Shown in pieces: positions 8,753 to 17,184 of a stretch of 50,034 nucleotides of DNA. The stretch's first letter is position 1, and each line of letters starts with the position of its first letter. A model generated the notes under the pieces. The model was not told the origin of the DNA. It did no database searches and saw only the letters and a list, made by a program, of their open reading frames with translations. The DNA lies in NCBI GenBank assembly GCA_944387115.1, contig CALXDR010000007.1, positions 1-50,034 of the forward strand, written 5' to 3'. Source of the stretch: an uncultured Oscillospiraceae bacterium (GTDB lineage: Bacteria; Bacillota; Clostridia; Oscillospirales; Oscillospiraceae). The translations under genes and the position numbers were made by a program.

Positions 8753-10054
8753 TTATACGCCGGTATAGCCGCCCAGCACTTTCAGACTGGGTTTGGGTGT
8801 GCGGGCCATGGTTGCCCGATTTACGGCAATCAGGCCAAAGTTCATGGAATAGCCTTTTTGCCACTCAAAGTTATCCATCAAACTCCAATGGAGGTACCCC
8901 TTGATGGGCAGACCATCGGTGATACAACGCTGCACTCCGGATAAAGCCTGCTGGATGAAAGCGACCCGGCGGGTGTCATCGGCGGTGGCAATCCCGTTTT
9001 CGGTGACAATCAGGTCACCGTGGAAGTCCTCTGCAACCCGACGAAGCACATTTTCCAGAGCCTGGGGATAAAATTCATAGTCCATTTGGGTCAGTTCAAC
9101 GCCTTCAGGGGCGGGTAGCTGACCGGTGGGACCATACAGGGTGCGGGTATAGTTCTGCACCCCCAGGAAATCGTCCTCTGCAATATAGGGCAGGTAGTGA
9201 GTGAACTCCTCCGCCCAAGCGGCCTCGGCAAAGGATTCGCCGCCCGGCTGGGCCTGCAGGTCATGGAGGGAAAGGGTAAGCCCCACCTTCACATGGGGGC
9301 AGAGGGTTCGGATGACTTCGCGGGCAGCGGCGTGGGCGCGCATGATGAGAAGATCGCCTTGGGGGGTGCGTTCGCTGACAAAAATTTTGGGCTGCGGATC
9401 GCCGAATACCCCGGCGTTTTCTTCGGCGGCAAACCTCATGTTTTCCATCATTTTTTGAAAATTCATGCCCACCTGTACGGTACCTTCAGCGGATTTGCCT
9501 GTGGCAGCAGCAGATTTGGCCGCCTGTTCGGCCATCAGACGGAATCGCTTGGAGATGGCTGCAAGCTGCAGGCCCATGTTGGCCTCGTTGATGGTACAGA
9601 CATAGTGCAGTTGGCTGCCCAGCTGTTCCATGACATAAGTGACATACCGCCGGAAATCCTCTACGGTGGACTCGGCTTCCCACCCGCCTTTGACAATCAA
9701 CCATTTTGGACTGGTAAAGTGCAGCAGGGTGACCACCGGTTCTACTCTATGGGCCTTACAGCAGGCAATGACTTTGTGATAATGTTCGATCTCGGTGGTG
9801 TCAAACTGACCTTCCTCCGGCTCAATGCGTGCCCACTCAATGGAAAAGCGGTAAGCATTCAGTCCGGCCTCAGCCAGCAGGCGGATATCTTCCTCATATC
9901 GATTGTAATGATCACAGGTGATGCCGCTGGGCTCGGTGAAGCTGGAGTGGGGCAGTTGTTCCTGCGCCCAATAATCCGAGTGGATATTGTTACCCTCTAC
10001 TTGATGGGCTGCAGTGGCGGCGCCCACCAGAAATCCTTTTTCGAACTGCTGCAT
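8753..10054 (-). CDS. Glycoside hydrolase family 1 enzyme (beta-glucosidase-like)
   Basis: The 433-residue TIM-barrel retaining glycosidase starts FLVGAATAAHQVEG, the GH1 N-terminal signature. The acid/base region reads TINEANMG (Glu157) and the nucleophile region reads VTENGIATADD (Glu352). An alanine replaces the nearly invariant proline of the GH1 NEP motif. It has no signal peptide. The start ATG has AGGAGGA upstream. Next to a rhamnosidase, it could remove the glucose left after rhamnose is taken from a rutinose-like or neohesperidose-like disaccharide. The exact sugar specificity cannot be read from sequence. Confidence 0.9.
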   Translation of the reverse strand: MQQFEKGFLVGAATAAHQVEGNNIHSDYWAQEQLPHSSFTEPSGITCDHYNRYEEDIRLLAEAGLNAYRFSIEWARIEPEEGQFDTTEIEHYHKVIACCKAHRVEPVVTLLHFTSPKWLIVKGGWEAESTVEDFRRYVTYVMEQLGSQLHYVCTINEANMGLQLAAISKRFRLMAEQAAKSAAATGKSAEGTVQVGMNFQKMMENMRFAAEENAGVFGDPQPKIFVSERTPQGDLLIMRAHAAAREVIRTLCPHVKVGLTLSLHDLQAQPGGESFAEAAWAEEFTHYLPYIAEDDFLGVQNYTRTLYGPTGQLPAPEGVELTQMDYEFYPQALENVLRRVAEDFHGDLIVTENGIATADDTRRVAFIQQALSGVQRCITDGLPIKGYLHWSLMDNFEWQKGYSMNFGLIAVNRATMARTPKPSLKVLGGYTGV

Positions 10055-10238
10055 ATGTGGTTCCTCCTAGTTATGAGTCGGGTATTTCTGTGTTGTTGTT
10101 TGCATCATATCATACCTGTGGGGAGATAAGCGTGCAAAAATCTAAAATCAAGGGTAAAAAATCAATATGGAGTGGAAAGCACACGAATAATTGCACACCT
10201 TTGTGAAATAGTGACTCTCCCGCCGGGTGGCAATCTGG

Positions 10239-10282
10239 TATAGTGAGGGCAGAAACCAAGCACCATACTTTTTTAGGAGGAG
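10239..10282 (+). promoter_or_regulatory. Extended -10 and strong ribosome binding site before the symporter gene
   Basis: TGGTATAGT (-10 at 10239-10244) has no recognisable -35. This resembles the AraC-gene promoter and suits activator-dependent expression. The site AGGAGGAG at 10275-10282 fixes GTG 10290 as the start of the transporter and excludes the upstream in-frame ATG. Confidence 0.55.
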
Positions 10283-10289
10283 AAGAACC

Positions 10290-11771
10290 GTGTTCAAAAA
10301 AAGACCTACGGCCAGCGAGCTTGACGGCGTACAGTATCGCCGCGCTAAGCTCTGGCAAATCATCTGCTACGCCTGCAACGGACTAGTGGGCATGAGCGTC
10401 TATACCCTGATCGGAATGGCCAGTTACTCTGCCAGTATAGGCTACGGCATTACCACTGCCGTGGTAGGCATTATCCTGACCTGTTCCCGCATCTTGGATG
10501 GCATTACAGATCCCATGCTCGCCTTTGTGTACGACCGCGTCAACACCCGGTTCGGTAAGCTGCGTATCCTGATGGTGGCCGGTTTCCTCATCGAGGCCGC
10601 TGCGCTCTATGGTATGTTTACTGGCTTCTCCTCTAAGGGGCTGGGGCTGCCGATATTTGCATTGCTATATGTCATTTATATCATCGGTTACACTGTGAGC
10701 AACATGACAGCGCAGACCATCCCTGCTATCATGACCAATGACCCCAATCAGCGCCCGACCATTGGCGTTTGGACGACGGTGTTCAACTATCTGGTGCCTA
10801 TGGCAATGTCGATGGTCCTGAATGTAGTGCTGCTGCCCATGTTTGGAGGACAGTATAACCAGGCATTCCTGACGGCGGCTTGTAACGTTACCCTGCTGGT
10901 GGCCGGTGTCGGTACGGTGCTGGTTTGTCTGGGTGTTTCCTCTTACGACAAGCCTGAAACCTTTATGGGCACCCAAAAGCATGAGCCGCTGAAACTGGCA
11001 GATATCATTGAAGTGCTCAAATACAACAAGCCGCTGCAATGTTACATTGCCTCCAATGCCTCTGATAAGCTGGCTCAGCAGGTAGGCAGCCAGGCCATCA
11101 TCAATACGATGTTCAACGGTATCCTCATCGGGAACATGGGGCTTGCTACCATATTGACGGTGATTAGCATGGTGCCGTCCATATTCTTTGCCGCCTTCGG
11201 CGCCAAATATGTGGGCAAGCATGGCAGCAAGAATGGCATTGTTACCTGGACCTATGTCAGCATGACCATCACGGCGGTGTTGGTGCTCTTCTTTATCTTC
11301 GGAGACCCCGCCCAGATTGGTGTGATGGGCAGCCCGTCGATGGTGATTTATGTGGTGCTTACACTGCTGCTCAATGGCTCTAATATGTGCATTACCACAT
11401 CCAACACCTCCTATATGGCTGATACCGTTGACTATGAGCTGGATCGTAGCGGCCGCTATATTCCGGCAGTGGTAACCGGCACCTACAGCCTGGTGGACAA
11501 GCTGATCACCTCTTCTGCAGCAGTCATTGCCACGTGTGCTGTGGCGCTGCTGGGATATACCACCACCATGCCTCAGCCCACCGACCCCTGCACCTCGGCT
11601 ATTTTCTGGATGACCTTATCCCTCAAGTATGGACTGCCCATCATCGGCTGGGTCATTACCCTGGTGGCCATGCGTGACTGCCCGCTGACCAAGGAGGAAA
11701 TGGTTTGCGTGCAGAAGCGCATTGCTGAAAAGAAAGCTGCTGCGCAGGTTGGGAGCGGAAAACCGCAGTAA
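10290..11771 (+). CDS. GPH/MelB-family sugar:cation symporter
   Basis: This polytopic membrane protein of 493 residues is predicted to have 12 membrane segments. It carries the glycoside-pentoside-hexuronide signature near residue 75-95 (DGITDPMLAFVYDRVNTRFGK), the equivalent of the MelB D-P-x-x-G-x-x-x-D loop. It opens the rightward operon with GH2, GH43 and an isomerase, and likely imports the oligosaccharide or glycoside that the cytoplasmic hydrolases degrade. The start is GTG 10290, set by AGGAGGAG. The substrate is unknown. Confidence 0.88.
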   Translation: MFKKRPTASELDGVQYRRAKLWQIICYACNGLVGMSVYTLIGMASYSASIGYGITTAVVGIILTCSRILDGITDPMLAFVYDRVNTRFGKLRILMVAGFLIEAAALYGMFTGFSSKGLGLPIFALLYVIYIIGYTVSNMTAQTIPAIMTNDPNQRPTIGVWTTVFNYLVPMAMSMVLNVVLLPMFGGQYNQAFLTAACNVTLLVAGVGTVLVCLGVSSYDKPETFMGTQKHEPLKLADIIEVLKYNKPLQCYIASNASDKLAQQVGSQAIINTMFNGILIGNMGLATILTVISMVPSIFFAAFGAKYVGKHGSKNGIVTWTYVSMTITAVLVLFFIFGDPAQIGVMGSPSMVIYVVLTLLLNGSNMCITTSNTSYMADTVDYELDRSGRYIPAVVTGTYSLVDKLITSSAAVIATCAVALLGYTTTMPQPTDPCTSAIFWMTLSLKYGLPIIGWVITLVAMRDCPLTKEEMVCVQKRIAEKKAAAQVGSGKPQ

Positions 11772-11780
11772 AACCTTTTG

Positions 11781-11827
11781 CCATATCGAAACCGAAAGGA
11801 CCAGCGGTCCTTTCGGTTTTGATATGG
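11781..11827 (+). terminator. 22-bp near-perfect hairpin between symporter and GH2 genes
   Basis: Arms 11781-11802 and 11806-11827 pair along 22 bp with one G-U pair and a 3-nt loop AGC. The inner stem is followed by TTTT, but this lies inside the longer stem. It may act as a partial terminator, a processing site or an mRNA stabiliser that sets different levels of the transporter and the enzymes. Confidence 0.5.
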
Positions 11828-11862
11828 CTCCCCACAAGCGACATACAAGGAGTTGGATTCCC

Positions 11863-14046
11863 ATGAGCAAACACATTGTACTAAATACCGGCTGGACGTT
11901 TACCAAGCAGGGACACAGCGAACCTGTGACCCTGCCCCACACCTGGAATGCAGTGGACGGCCAGGACGGCGGCAACGATTACTACCGCGGTACCTGCACC
12001 TATGCCCTTCAGCTGCCGGACATCCAGCTGCCGGAAGGCGGTCGGGTGGTACTGCAGTTTGACGGTGTGGCCATGACGGCGGTGGTATCCCTGAATGGGC
12101 AGCGTCTGGCCGAACACAAGGGTGGATATTCTACCTTCCGGGTAGATATTACCGACACATTGCAAGATGTCAATACCCTTACCGTTGAGGTGGATAACAG
12201 CGACAACGACAGCGTTTACCCCCAGAAGGCCGACTTCACCTTCTACGGGGGCATCTATCGGGATGTGATATTGCACATTCTGCCAGCCGCTCACTTCATC
12301 ATGGGGGAAAATGGTGCAGTACCCGTGAAGGTAACGCCGGTAGTTACTGACTTGGAAAAACGCCGCTGTGAGGTGACGGTGGAGGCCTTTGTGGCAGGGG
12401 CTGATACGGTGCAGTTCACGCTAGATGGGAAGGAAACCGTCGCCCCTGTACAAAATCGTACCGCCAAGGCCGTTTTTATGTTGGAAAATGCCCGCCTGTG
12501 GGATGGACTGGAGGACCCCTGCCTCTATACCGTCACCGCCCGGCTGGATAACGGTGAAACGCAATCTGTACGCTTTGGCTGCCGTAAATTTGAGATTGAC
12601 CCGCAGAGGGGCTTTCTGCTCAATGGCCGGGAATATCCGCTGCGGGGCGTTTCCCGGCATCAGGACCGCAAGGGTGTGGGCGTTGCCATCACCAAAGAGA
12701 TGATGGAGGAGGATCTTGCGCTGATTTTGGAGATGGGGGCCAATACCATTCGACTGGCCCATTACCAGCACGCCCAGGCATTTTATGACCTGTGCGATGA
12801 AACAGGGGTGGTCATTTGGGCTGAGATTCCCTATATCACCATGCACATGCGCAACGGCAGGGCGAATACACTGACCCAGATGGAAGAACTCATCGTGCAG
12901 AACTATAACCATCCCTGCATCGCAGTATGGGGGCTCTCCAACGAAATCACGGCTGCCAGCCCGGTTTCTGAGGAGCTGCTGGAAAACCACCGTGCGCTCA
13001 ACGAATTGGCCCACCGGCTGGACCCTACCCGTCCCACCACAATGGCCAATGTGTTTATGCTGGAGATCACCAACCCAATCCTGGAAATCCCTGATGTAAA
13101 CAGTTATAACCTGTATTTTGGATGGTACCTGGGTGATTTGGAGCAGAACGATGCCTTCTTTGATGAATACCACGCCAAATATCCCGATCGGTGCATCGGG
13201 TTCAGCGAGTATGGTGCTGATGCAAACCCCGCCTTTCAGACTTCCAGTCCTGAACGGGGCGATTACACGGAAACCTACCAGTGTGTATACCATGAGCATA
13301 TGGCAAAAATGATTGCTGAGCGCCCCTGGTTGTGGGCCACTCATGTGTGGAATATGTTTGACTTTGCAGCTGATGGCCGGGATGAGGGGGGCAAAAACGG
13401 CGAAAATCAAAAGGGCCTGGTTACTTTTGATCGCAAGATTAAGAAAGACGCTTTCTACTTGTACAAAGCATACTGGAGCAGAGAGCCTTTTGTACATACC
13501 TGCGGCAGCCGGTATGTGGATCGTGCCGAGGATGTCACTGAGGTGAAGGTGTATTCCAACCTGTCCCAAGTATCCTTGTATGTGGATGGCCGCCTGCAAG
13601 AAACACAGACAGGGGACAAGGTGTTCATCTTCCGCGTACCTGTCACCGGGAAACATTCTGTAGAAGCCCGGGCTGGAGGATATTCCAGCGCCATTCTGAT
13701 TCGCAAAGTGGATCAGCCCAATCCGGCCTATGCCATGGCCAATCGCCAGGCGGTAAACAACTGGTTTGACGGAGAACTGGATGAAACTTGTTGGAGTGTC
13801 AAGGATAATATGGCTGCGGCTATGGCTGATGCAAAGGTAGGGCCAATTTTGAAGAAAATCAGTGACAAGGCCACCGCCGCCCGCGGCGATGTGGCCGCCG
13901 CGGTCAAAGACAATCCCGCATTGGTGGCCATGATGCAGCGTGCGATGCAGCGCATGACCATTGAGAGTATGCTCAAGCAAGCCGGGACTGACATTGAGGA
14001 TATCAAGCAGCTCAATCGTGTGCTGCAAGGGATTTCTAAGGAGTGA
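11863..14046 (+). CDS. Glycoside hydrolase family 2 enzyme (beta-galactosidase/glucuronidase-like)
   Basis: This is a 728-residue protein. The N-terminal jelly-roll sugar-binding domain begins LNTGWTFTKQG, followed by an Ig-like domain and a TIM barrel. The acid/base is Glu361 in WGLSNEI and the nucleophile is Glu449 in GFSEYG, the normal GH2 pair. The last 105 residues or so are an unusual helical, Ala/Met-rich tail. There is no signal peptide. AAGGAG 10 nt upstream supports ATG 11863 over the longer reading frame. It is in an operon with the symporter and the GH43-like gene. Substrate could be a beta-galactoside, glucuronide or another beta-glycoside. Confidence 0.88.
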   Translation: MSKHIVLNTGWTFTKQGHSEPVTLPHTWNAVDGQDGGNDYYRGTCTYALQLPDIQLPEGGRVVLQFDGVAMTAVVSLNGQRLAEHKGGYSTFRVDITDTLQDVNTLTVEVDNSDNDSVYPQKADFTFYGGIYRDVILHILPAAHFIMGENGAVPVKVTPVVTDLEKRRCEVTVEAFVAGADTVQFTLDGKETVAPVQNRTAKAVFMLENARLWDGLEDPCLYTVTARLDNGETQSVRFGCRKFEIDPQRGFLLNGREYPLRGVSRHQDRKGVGVAITKEMMEEDLALILEMGANTIRLAHYQHAQAFYDLCDETGVVIWAEIPYITMHMRNGRANTLTQMEELIVQNYNHPCIAVWGLSNEITAASPVSEELLENHRALNELAHRLDPTRPTTMANVFMLEITNPILEIPDVNSYNLYFGWYLGDLEQNDAFFDEYHAKYPDRCIGFSEYGADANPAFQTSSPERGDYTETYQCVYHEHMAKMIAERPWLWATHVWNMFDFAADGRDEGGKNGENQKGLVTFDRKIKKDAFYLYKAYWSREPFVHTCGSRYVDRAEDVTEVKVYSNLSQVSLYVDGRLQETQTGDKVFIFRVPVTGKHSVEARAGGYSSAILIRKVDQPNPAYAMANRQAVNNWFDGELDETCWSVKDNMAAAMADAKVGPILKKISDKATAARGDVAAAVKDNPALVAMMQRAMQRMTIESMLKQAGTDIEDIKQLNRVLQGISKE

Positions 14047-14051
14047 GCACC

Positions 14052-15878
14052 ATGAAGCAGACCTACTGCAATCCGCTGGATTTGGGGTATCGCTACCAGC
14101 ACATGAAAGAGGGGGCCCGTATCGCAGGTTTCCGGGAGGGCGCCGACCCCACGCTGGCCTATTTCAAGGGAAGATATTATCTGTTTGTCTCTATGTCTGC
14201 TGGATTTTGGCACTCTGGAGATTTGCTGCACTGGGACTTTCACGCCGATCCGGATCTCTTGATTTATGACTATGCTCCCGACGTGCGTCAGGTGGGGGAG
14301 TACCTGTATTTCTGTGCCAGTCGAAAGGGGCGCAACTGCCCCATCCTGCGCAGCAGGGATCCGCTGCACGAGCCGTTTGAGGAAGTCAGTGCGCCTTTGG
14401 CTTTCTGGGATCCCAATCTGTTTCAAGATGATGATGGTCGGGTTTACCTCTACTGGGGCTGTTCCAACACTGCCCCGCTCTGGGGGGTGGAACTGGATCC
14501 TGAAAGCATGACCCCCATCGGTGAAAAGAAGGAATTGATTTGCGGTCAGGAAGAGGCGCTTGGTTACGAGCGCCCTGGTGACAACGGGGTGGTGAATCGG
14601 GAAGCCAGCGTGGTGTACCAGTCTTTGAAAAAGCACTACAACCCCGCCACCGGCACACTGGAATTTCCGCCGGAAATGCAGCACATTCCCGGTATCAGCA
14701 CCGATGATCTGGCCGCCATGTTTTTTGCTGTGGGCAAACCCTATATCGAAGGGGCCTACATGACCAAGCATCATGGAACCTATTATCTGCAGTATGCCTG
14801 CCCTGGCACTCAGTACAATACCTATGCCGACGGAGTTTACATCGCCAAGTCCCCTCTGGGGCCTTTCACCCTGCAAACTTCCAACCCCTTTTCTGCGGTA
14901 CCTGGTGGCTTTATGACCGGTGCAGGGCATGGCAGTACCATTGCCGATCAGCACGGAAACTACTGGCACACAGCCACCATGCGTATTTCGGTAAACCATG
15001 ATTTTGAGCGCCGGGTGGGACTGTTCCCGGCGGGCTTTGACCGGGACGGTGTGCTGTTCTGCAACCAGAATTTTGCCGATTACCCCCATCGCATTCCAGA
15101 GGGGGCCTTTGATGTTTCCCTGTGGCAGCCGGAATGGATGTTGCTGAGCTATCGCAAGCCGGTCACAGCCTCCTCCACCGCGCCGGGGAGCAATCCTGCG
15201 CTGGCTGTGAATGAAACCTGTCGCAACTGGTGGAGTGCGGGCAGCGATGCCCCGGGCCAGTGGCTCAGTGTAGACCTGGAAAGGGAATGTGATGTCCGGG
15301 CCATCCAGGTGAACTTGGCCGATGACGGACTGGTGGTGGACTTCCCTTCCGACAGCTACGGGGATGTGCGTGCAACCCGGCATATCGAATTGCAGCCCCA
15401 GATTTCCCACTATACAGTGGAAACAAGTCTGGACGGCAAGACCTGGACCACCCGGGAAACCGTGTCTCGTGAATGTTCCAACGGTTATTACGAATATAGC
15501 GACGGTATCCGAGTCCGGTATGTGCGGGTGACAGGCGGGGAACTGCCCTATGGTCAAAGGCTGCGCATCAGCGGGTTACGGGTGTTTGGCAACGGTGAAG
15601 GGGAAAAGCCAGCCCAAGCCCGGGCCGTGGCAAAGCGGGTTGGCCCGCTGGACGGCACGGTGAGTTGGGAGCCGGTTCCTGGTGCACAAGGGTATAATGT
15701 GAGATATGGGATTGCGCCCGACAAACTCTATCACAGCTGGCTGATTTATGATGCTGCCGAGGTGAATTTATCAACGCTGATGGCAGGGCAAAGCTATTTT
15801 CTCTGTGTGGACAGCTTCAATGAAAGTGGCATTACGGCGGGTGAAATCATAGAAATGGAGGCCAAATCATGCCCATAA
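14052..15878 (+). CDS. GH43-like glycosidase with C-terminal discoidin-type and fibronectin-like domains
   Basis: Residues 1-360 look like a five-bladed beta-propeller of the GH43 type. The Asp base lies in EGADPTLAYFKGRYYLF, a second Asp in FWDPNLFQDD, and the candidate general acid Glu in YIEGAYMTKHHGTYYLQY. Residues about 365-518 resemble an F5/8 type C carbohydrate-binding domain (NWWSAGS, GQWLSVDL, HYTVETSLDGKTW). Residues 525-608 resemble an FN3 domain. It likely removes arabinose or xylose side chains. ATG 14052 has AAGGAG 8 nt upstream and is preferred over GTG 14043, which overlaps the GH2 stop. Confidence 0.82.
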   Translation: MKQTYCNPLDLGYRYQHMKEGARIAGFREGADPTLAYFKGRYYLFVSMSAGFWHSGDLLHWDFHADPDLLIYDYAPDVRQVGEYLYFCASRKGRNCPILRSRDPLHEPFEEVSAPLAFWDPNLFQDDDGRVYLYWGCSNTAPLWGVELDPESMTPIGEKKELICGQEEALGYERPGDNGVVNREASVVYQSLKKHYNPATGTLEFPPEMQHIPGISTDDLAAMFFAVGKPYIEGAYMTKHHGTYYLQYACPGTQYNTYADGVYIAKSPLGPFTLQTSNPFSAVPGGFMTGAGHGSTIADQHGNYWHTATMRISVNHDFERRVGLFPAGFDRDGVLFCNQNFADYPHRIPEGAFDVSLWQPEWMLLSYRKPVTASSTAPGSNPALAVNETCRNWWSAGSDAPGQWLSVDLERECDVRAIQVNLADDGLVVDFPSDSYGDVRATRHIELQPQISHYTVETSLDGKTWTTRETVSRECSNGYYEYSDGIRVRYVRVTGGELPYGQRLRISGLRVFGNGEGEKPAQARAVAKRVGPLDGTVSWEPVPGAQGYNVRYGIAPDKLYHSWLIYDAAEVNLSTLMAGQSYFLCVDSFNESGITAGEIIEMEAKSCP

Positions 15879-16720
15879 AAGCAATTCAGCAGTTTATGCT
15901 GGGAACGGTGCTGAATAACGAAACGCAGGCCCGTGAGACGCTGGCGACGCTCAAAGCGGCCGGGTACGATGGCATTGAGCTGTGCGGGTTTATGATCCAT
16001 CCCATCGGGTTTGTGGTCAAGCTGCTGACCCGTGCTGCTGGCATGCCGGTGGGCAAGGGCGGCAATCTTGATTGGGGAAAGCTGGTGCGGGAAGCTGGGC
16101 TGGAGGTGGTCAGTCTTCACACCGACCTGGGCAGTTTAGAACGGGATGCAAAAGCGGTGGCGCAGGAGGCGAAGCGGTTCGGAACCAAATATGTGGTGAT
16201 TACAGGTATGTACCGATTTGACTACGGGTGCGAGGATGCTGTGCGAAATCTGGCCGTCCGACTGAATCAGGCTGGAGAGGCTTTGTTGGAAGAAGGCGTG
16301 GAACTTCTCTACCACAACCACAATTGCGAGTTGCGTTGGGTGAGCACTGAAAAGCGGGCCTATGATGTTTTGCTGGAGGAAACTGACCCTAGGTTTGTCA
16401 ACTTTGAGTTTGACAGTTACTGGTTTACTGAGGGCGGCGCCAATGCTTTGGCATGGATGCAGCGCCTGGGATCCCGGATGAAGCTGTGGCATATCAACGA
16501 CAGAGGGAGCCGGGTACAAGGGGCTTCGGTGACGCCGATACTGAAAACTGACAGCATGGAGCTGGGTACCGGCAACATGGATCTGGACAGCTTGATGGAG
16601 CAGGCGTTGCAGGTGGGTGTGGATGCGGTGATTCTGGAGAGCCACCGCAACTGGATCGACGGCAGTCCGGTGAAAAGTGCACAGGTCAGTGCGCAGTTCT
16701 TGAACCGGATTCTGGGATAA
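15869..16720 (+). CDS. Sugar phosphate isomerase/epimerase family TIM-barrel protein
   Basis: The 283-residue protein has the xylose-isomerase-like TIM-barrel pattern of the AP endonuclease 2 superfamily. The motifs are GYDGIELCGF, VVSLHTDLGS, LLYHNHNCE (metal-binding His), KLWHINDRG and DAVILESHRNW. The reaction is likely isomerisation or epimerisation of a sugar or inositol-like compound with a divalent metal. It overlaps the GH43-like gene by 10 bp and has GGAGG at 15857-15861, so it is the last gene of the symporter operon. The substrate cannot be assigned. Confidence 0.82.
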   Translation: MPIKAIQQFMLGTVLNNETQARETLATLKAAGYDGIELCGFMIHPIGFVVKLLTRAAGMPVGKGGNLDWGKLVREAGLEVVSLHTDLGSLERDAKAVAQEAKRFGTKYVVITGMYRFDYGCEDAVRNLAVRLNQAGEALLEEGVELLYHNHNCELRWVSTEKRAYDVLLEETDPRFVNFEFDSYWFTEGGANALAWMQRLGSRMKLWHINDRGSRVQGASVTPILKTDSMELGTGNMDLDSLMEQALQVGVDAVILESHRNWIDGSPVKSAQVSAQFLNRILG

Positions 16721-16870
16721 AAGCAGGCAGCGGTCAGTGCAGTCTGCCCTGGATACACCATTGCTTCGCCATACGTGACAGCGCCACATGGGAGAAGCAC
16801 AGGGCCACAGAGAGGCGGAGGACACCCGGAACTGGTCAGAGCAATACAAAGGGCATCCTCTGTAGGACAA

Positions 16871-16912
16871 AGGCCCCATAGTGCCGGTGCAGCCGCCGGC
16901 ACTATGGGGCCT
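16871..16912. terminator. Hairpin between convergent genes, probable bidirectional terminator
   Basis: The 17-bp perfect arms 16871-16887 and 16896-16912 have an 8-nt loop. On the minus strand the stem is followed by TTTGT. The plus strand has no clear T-run. It lies between the convergent isomerase gene and the small Cys-rich gene. Confidence 0.6.
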
Positions 16913-16942
16913 ATCTCTCGCAGAGAGAGGAACAAGCGAAGA

Positions 16943-17152
16943 TTACAGGGCAAAATCCTCCTCTTTCAGATGGGAAAAATCCACCGTTTTGGGGCGGGGC
17001 GGGGTGCGCCGCAGGGGATCATAGCGGAAGCGGCGGCAGTGCTCATGGGCAGAGACGACCCCCCGTTTTACGCAGATGACGGTGCTGTCCTCCAGGGGGG
17101 CGGCGTGCTGGCAATAGCCGCAGCATGGTTCTATGTGCTTGGTAAAGAGCAT
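16943..17152 (-). CDS. Small conserved cysteine-rich protein, function unknown
   Basis: This is a 69-residue protein. Four cysteines in the first half (CCGYCQH near residues 10-14, VICVKRG and HEHCRRF) suggest a zinc or metal site. The second half is basic, then ends KEEDFAL. I recognise a small protein of this type as recurring in Clostridia but know no function. ATG 17152 has GGAGGGGAG just upstream. A longer frame into ylbJ is not needed. It lies 32 bp downstream of ylbJ on the same strand and is probably cotranscribed. Confidence 0.75.
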   Translation of the reverse strand: MLFTKHIEPCCGYCQHAAPLEDSTVICVKRGVVSAHEHCRRFRYDPLRRTPPRPKTVDFSHLKEEDFAL

Positions 17153-17184
17153 AAGCTCCCCTCCTCGTTGTGGTTGGCTTGCCT

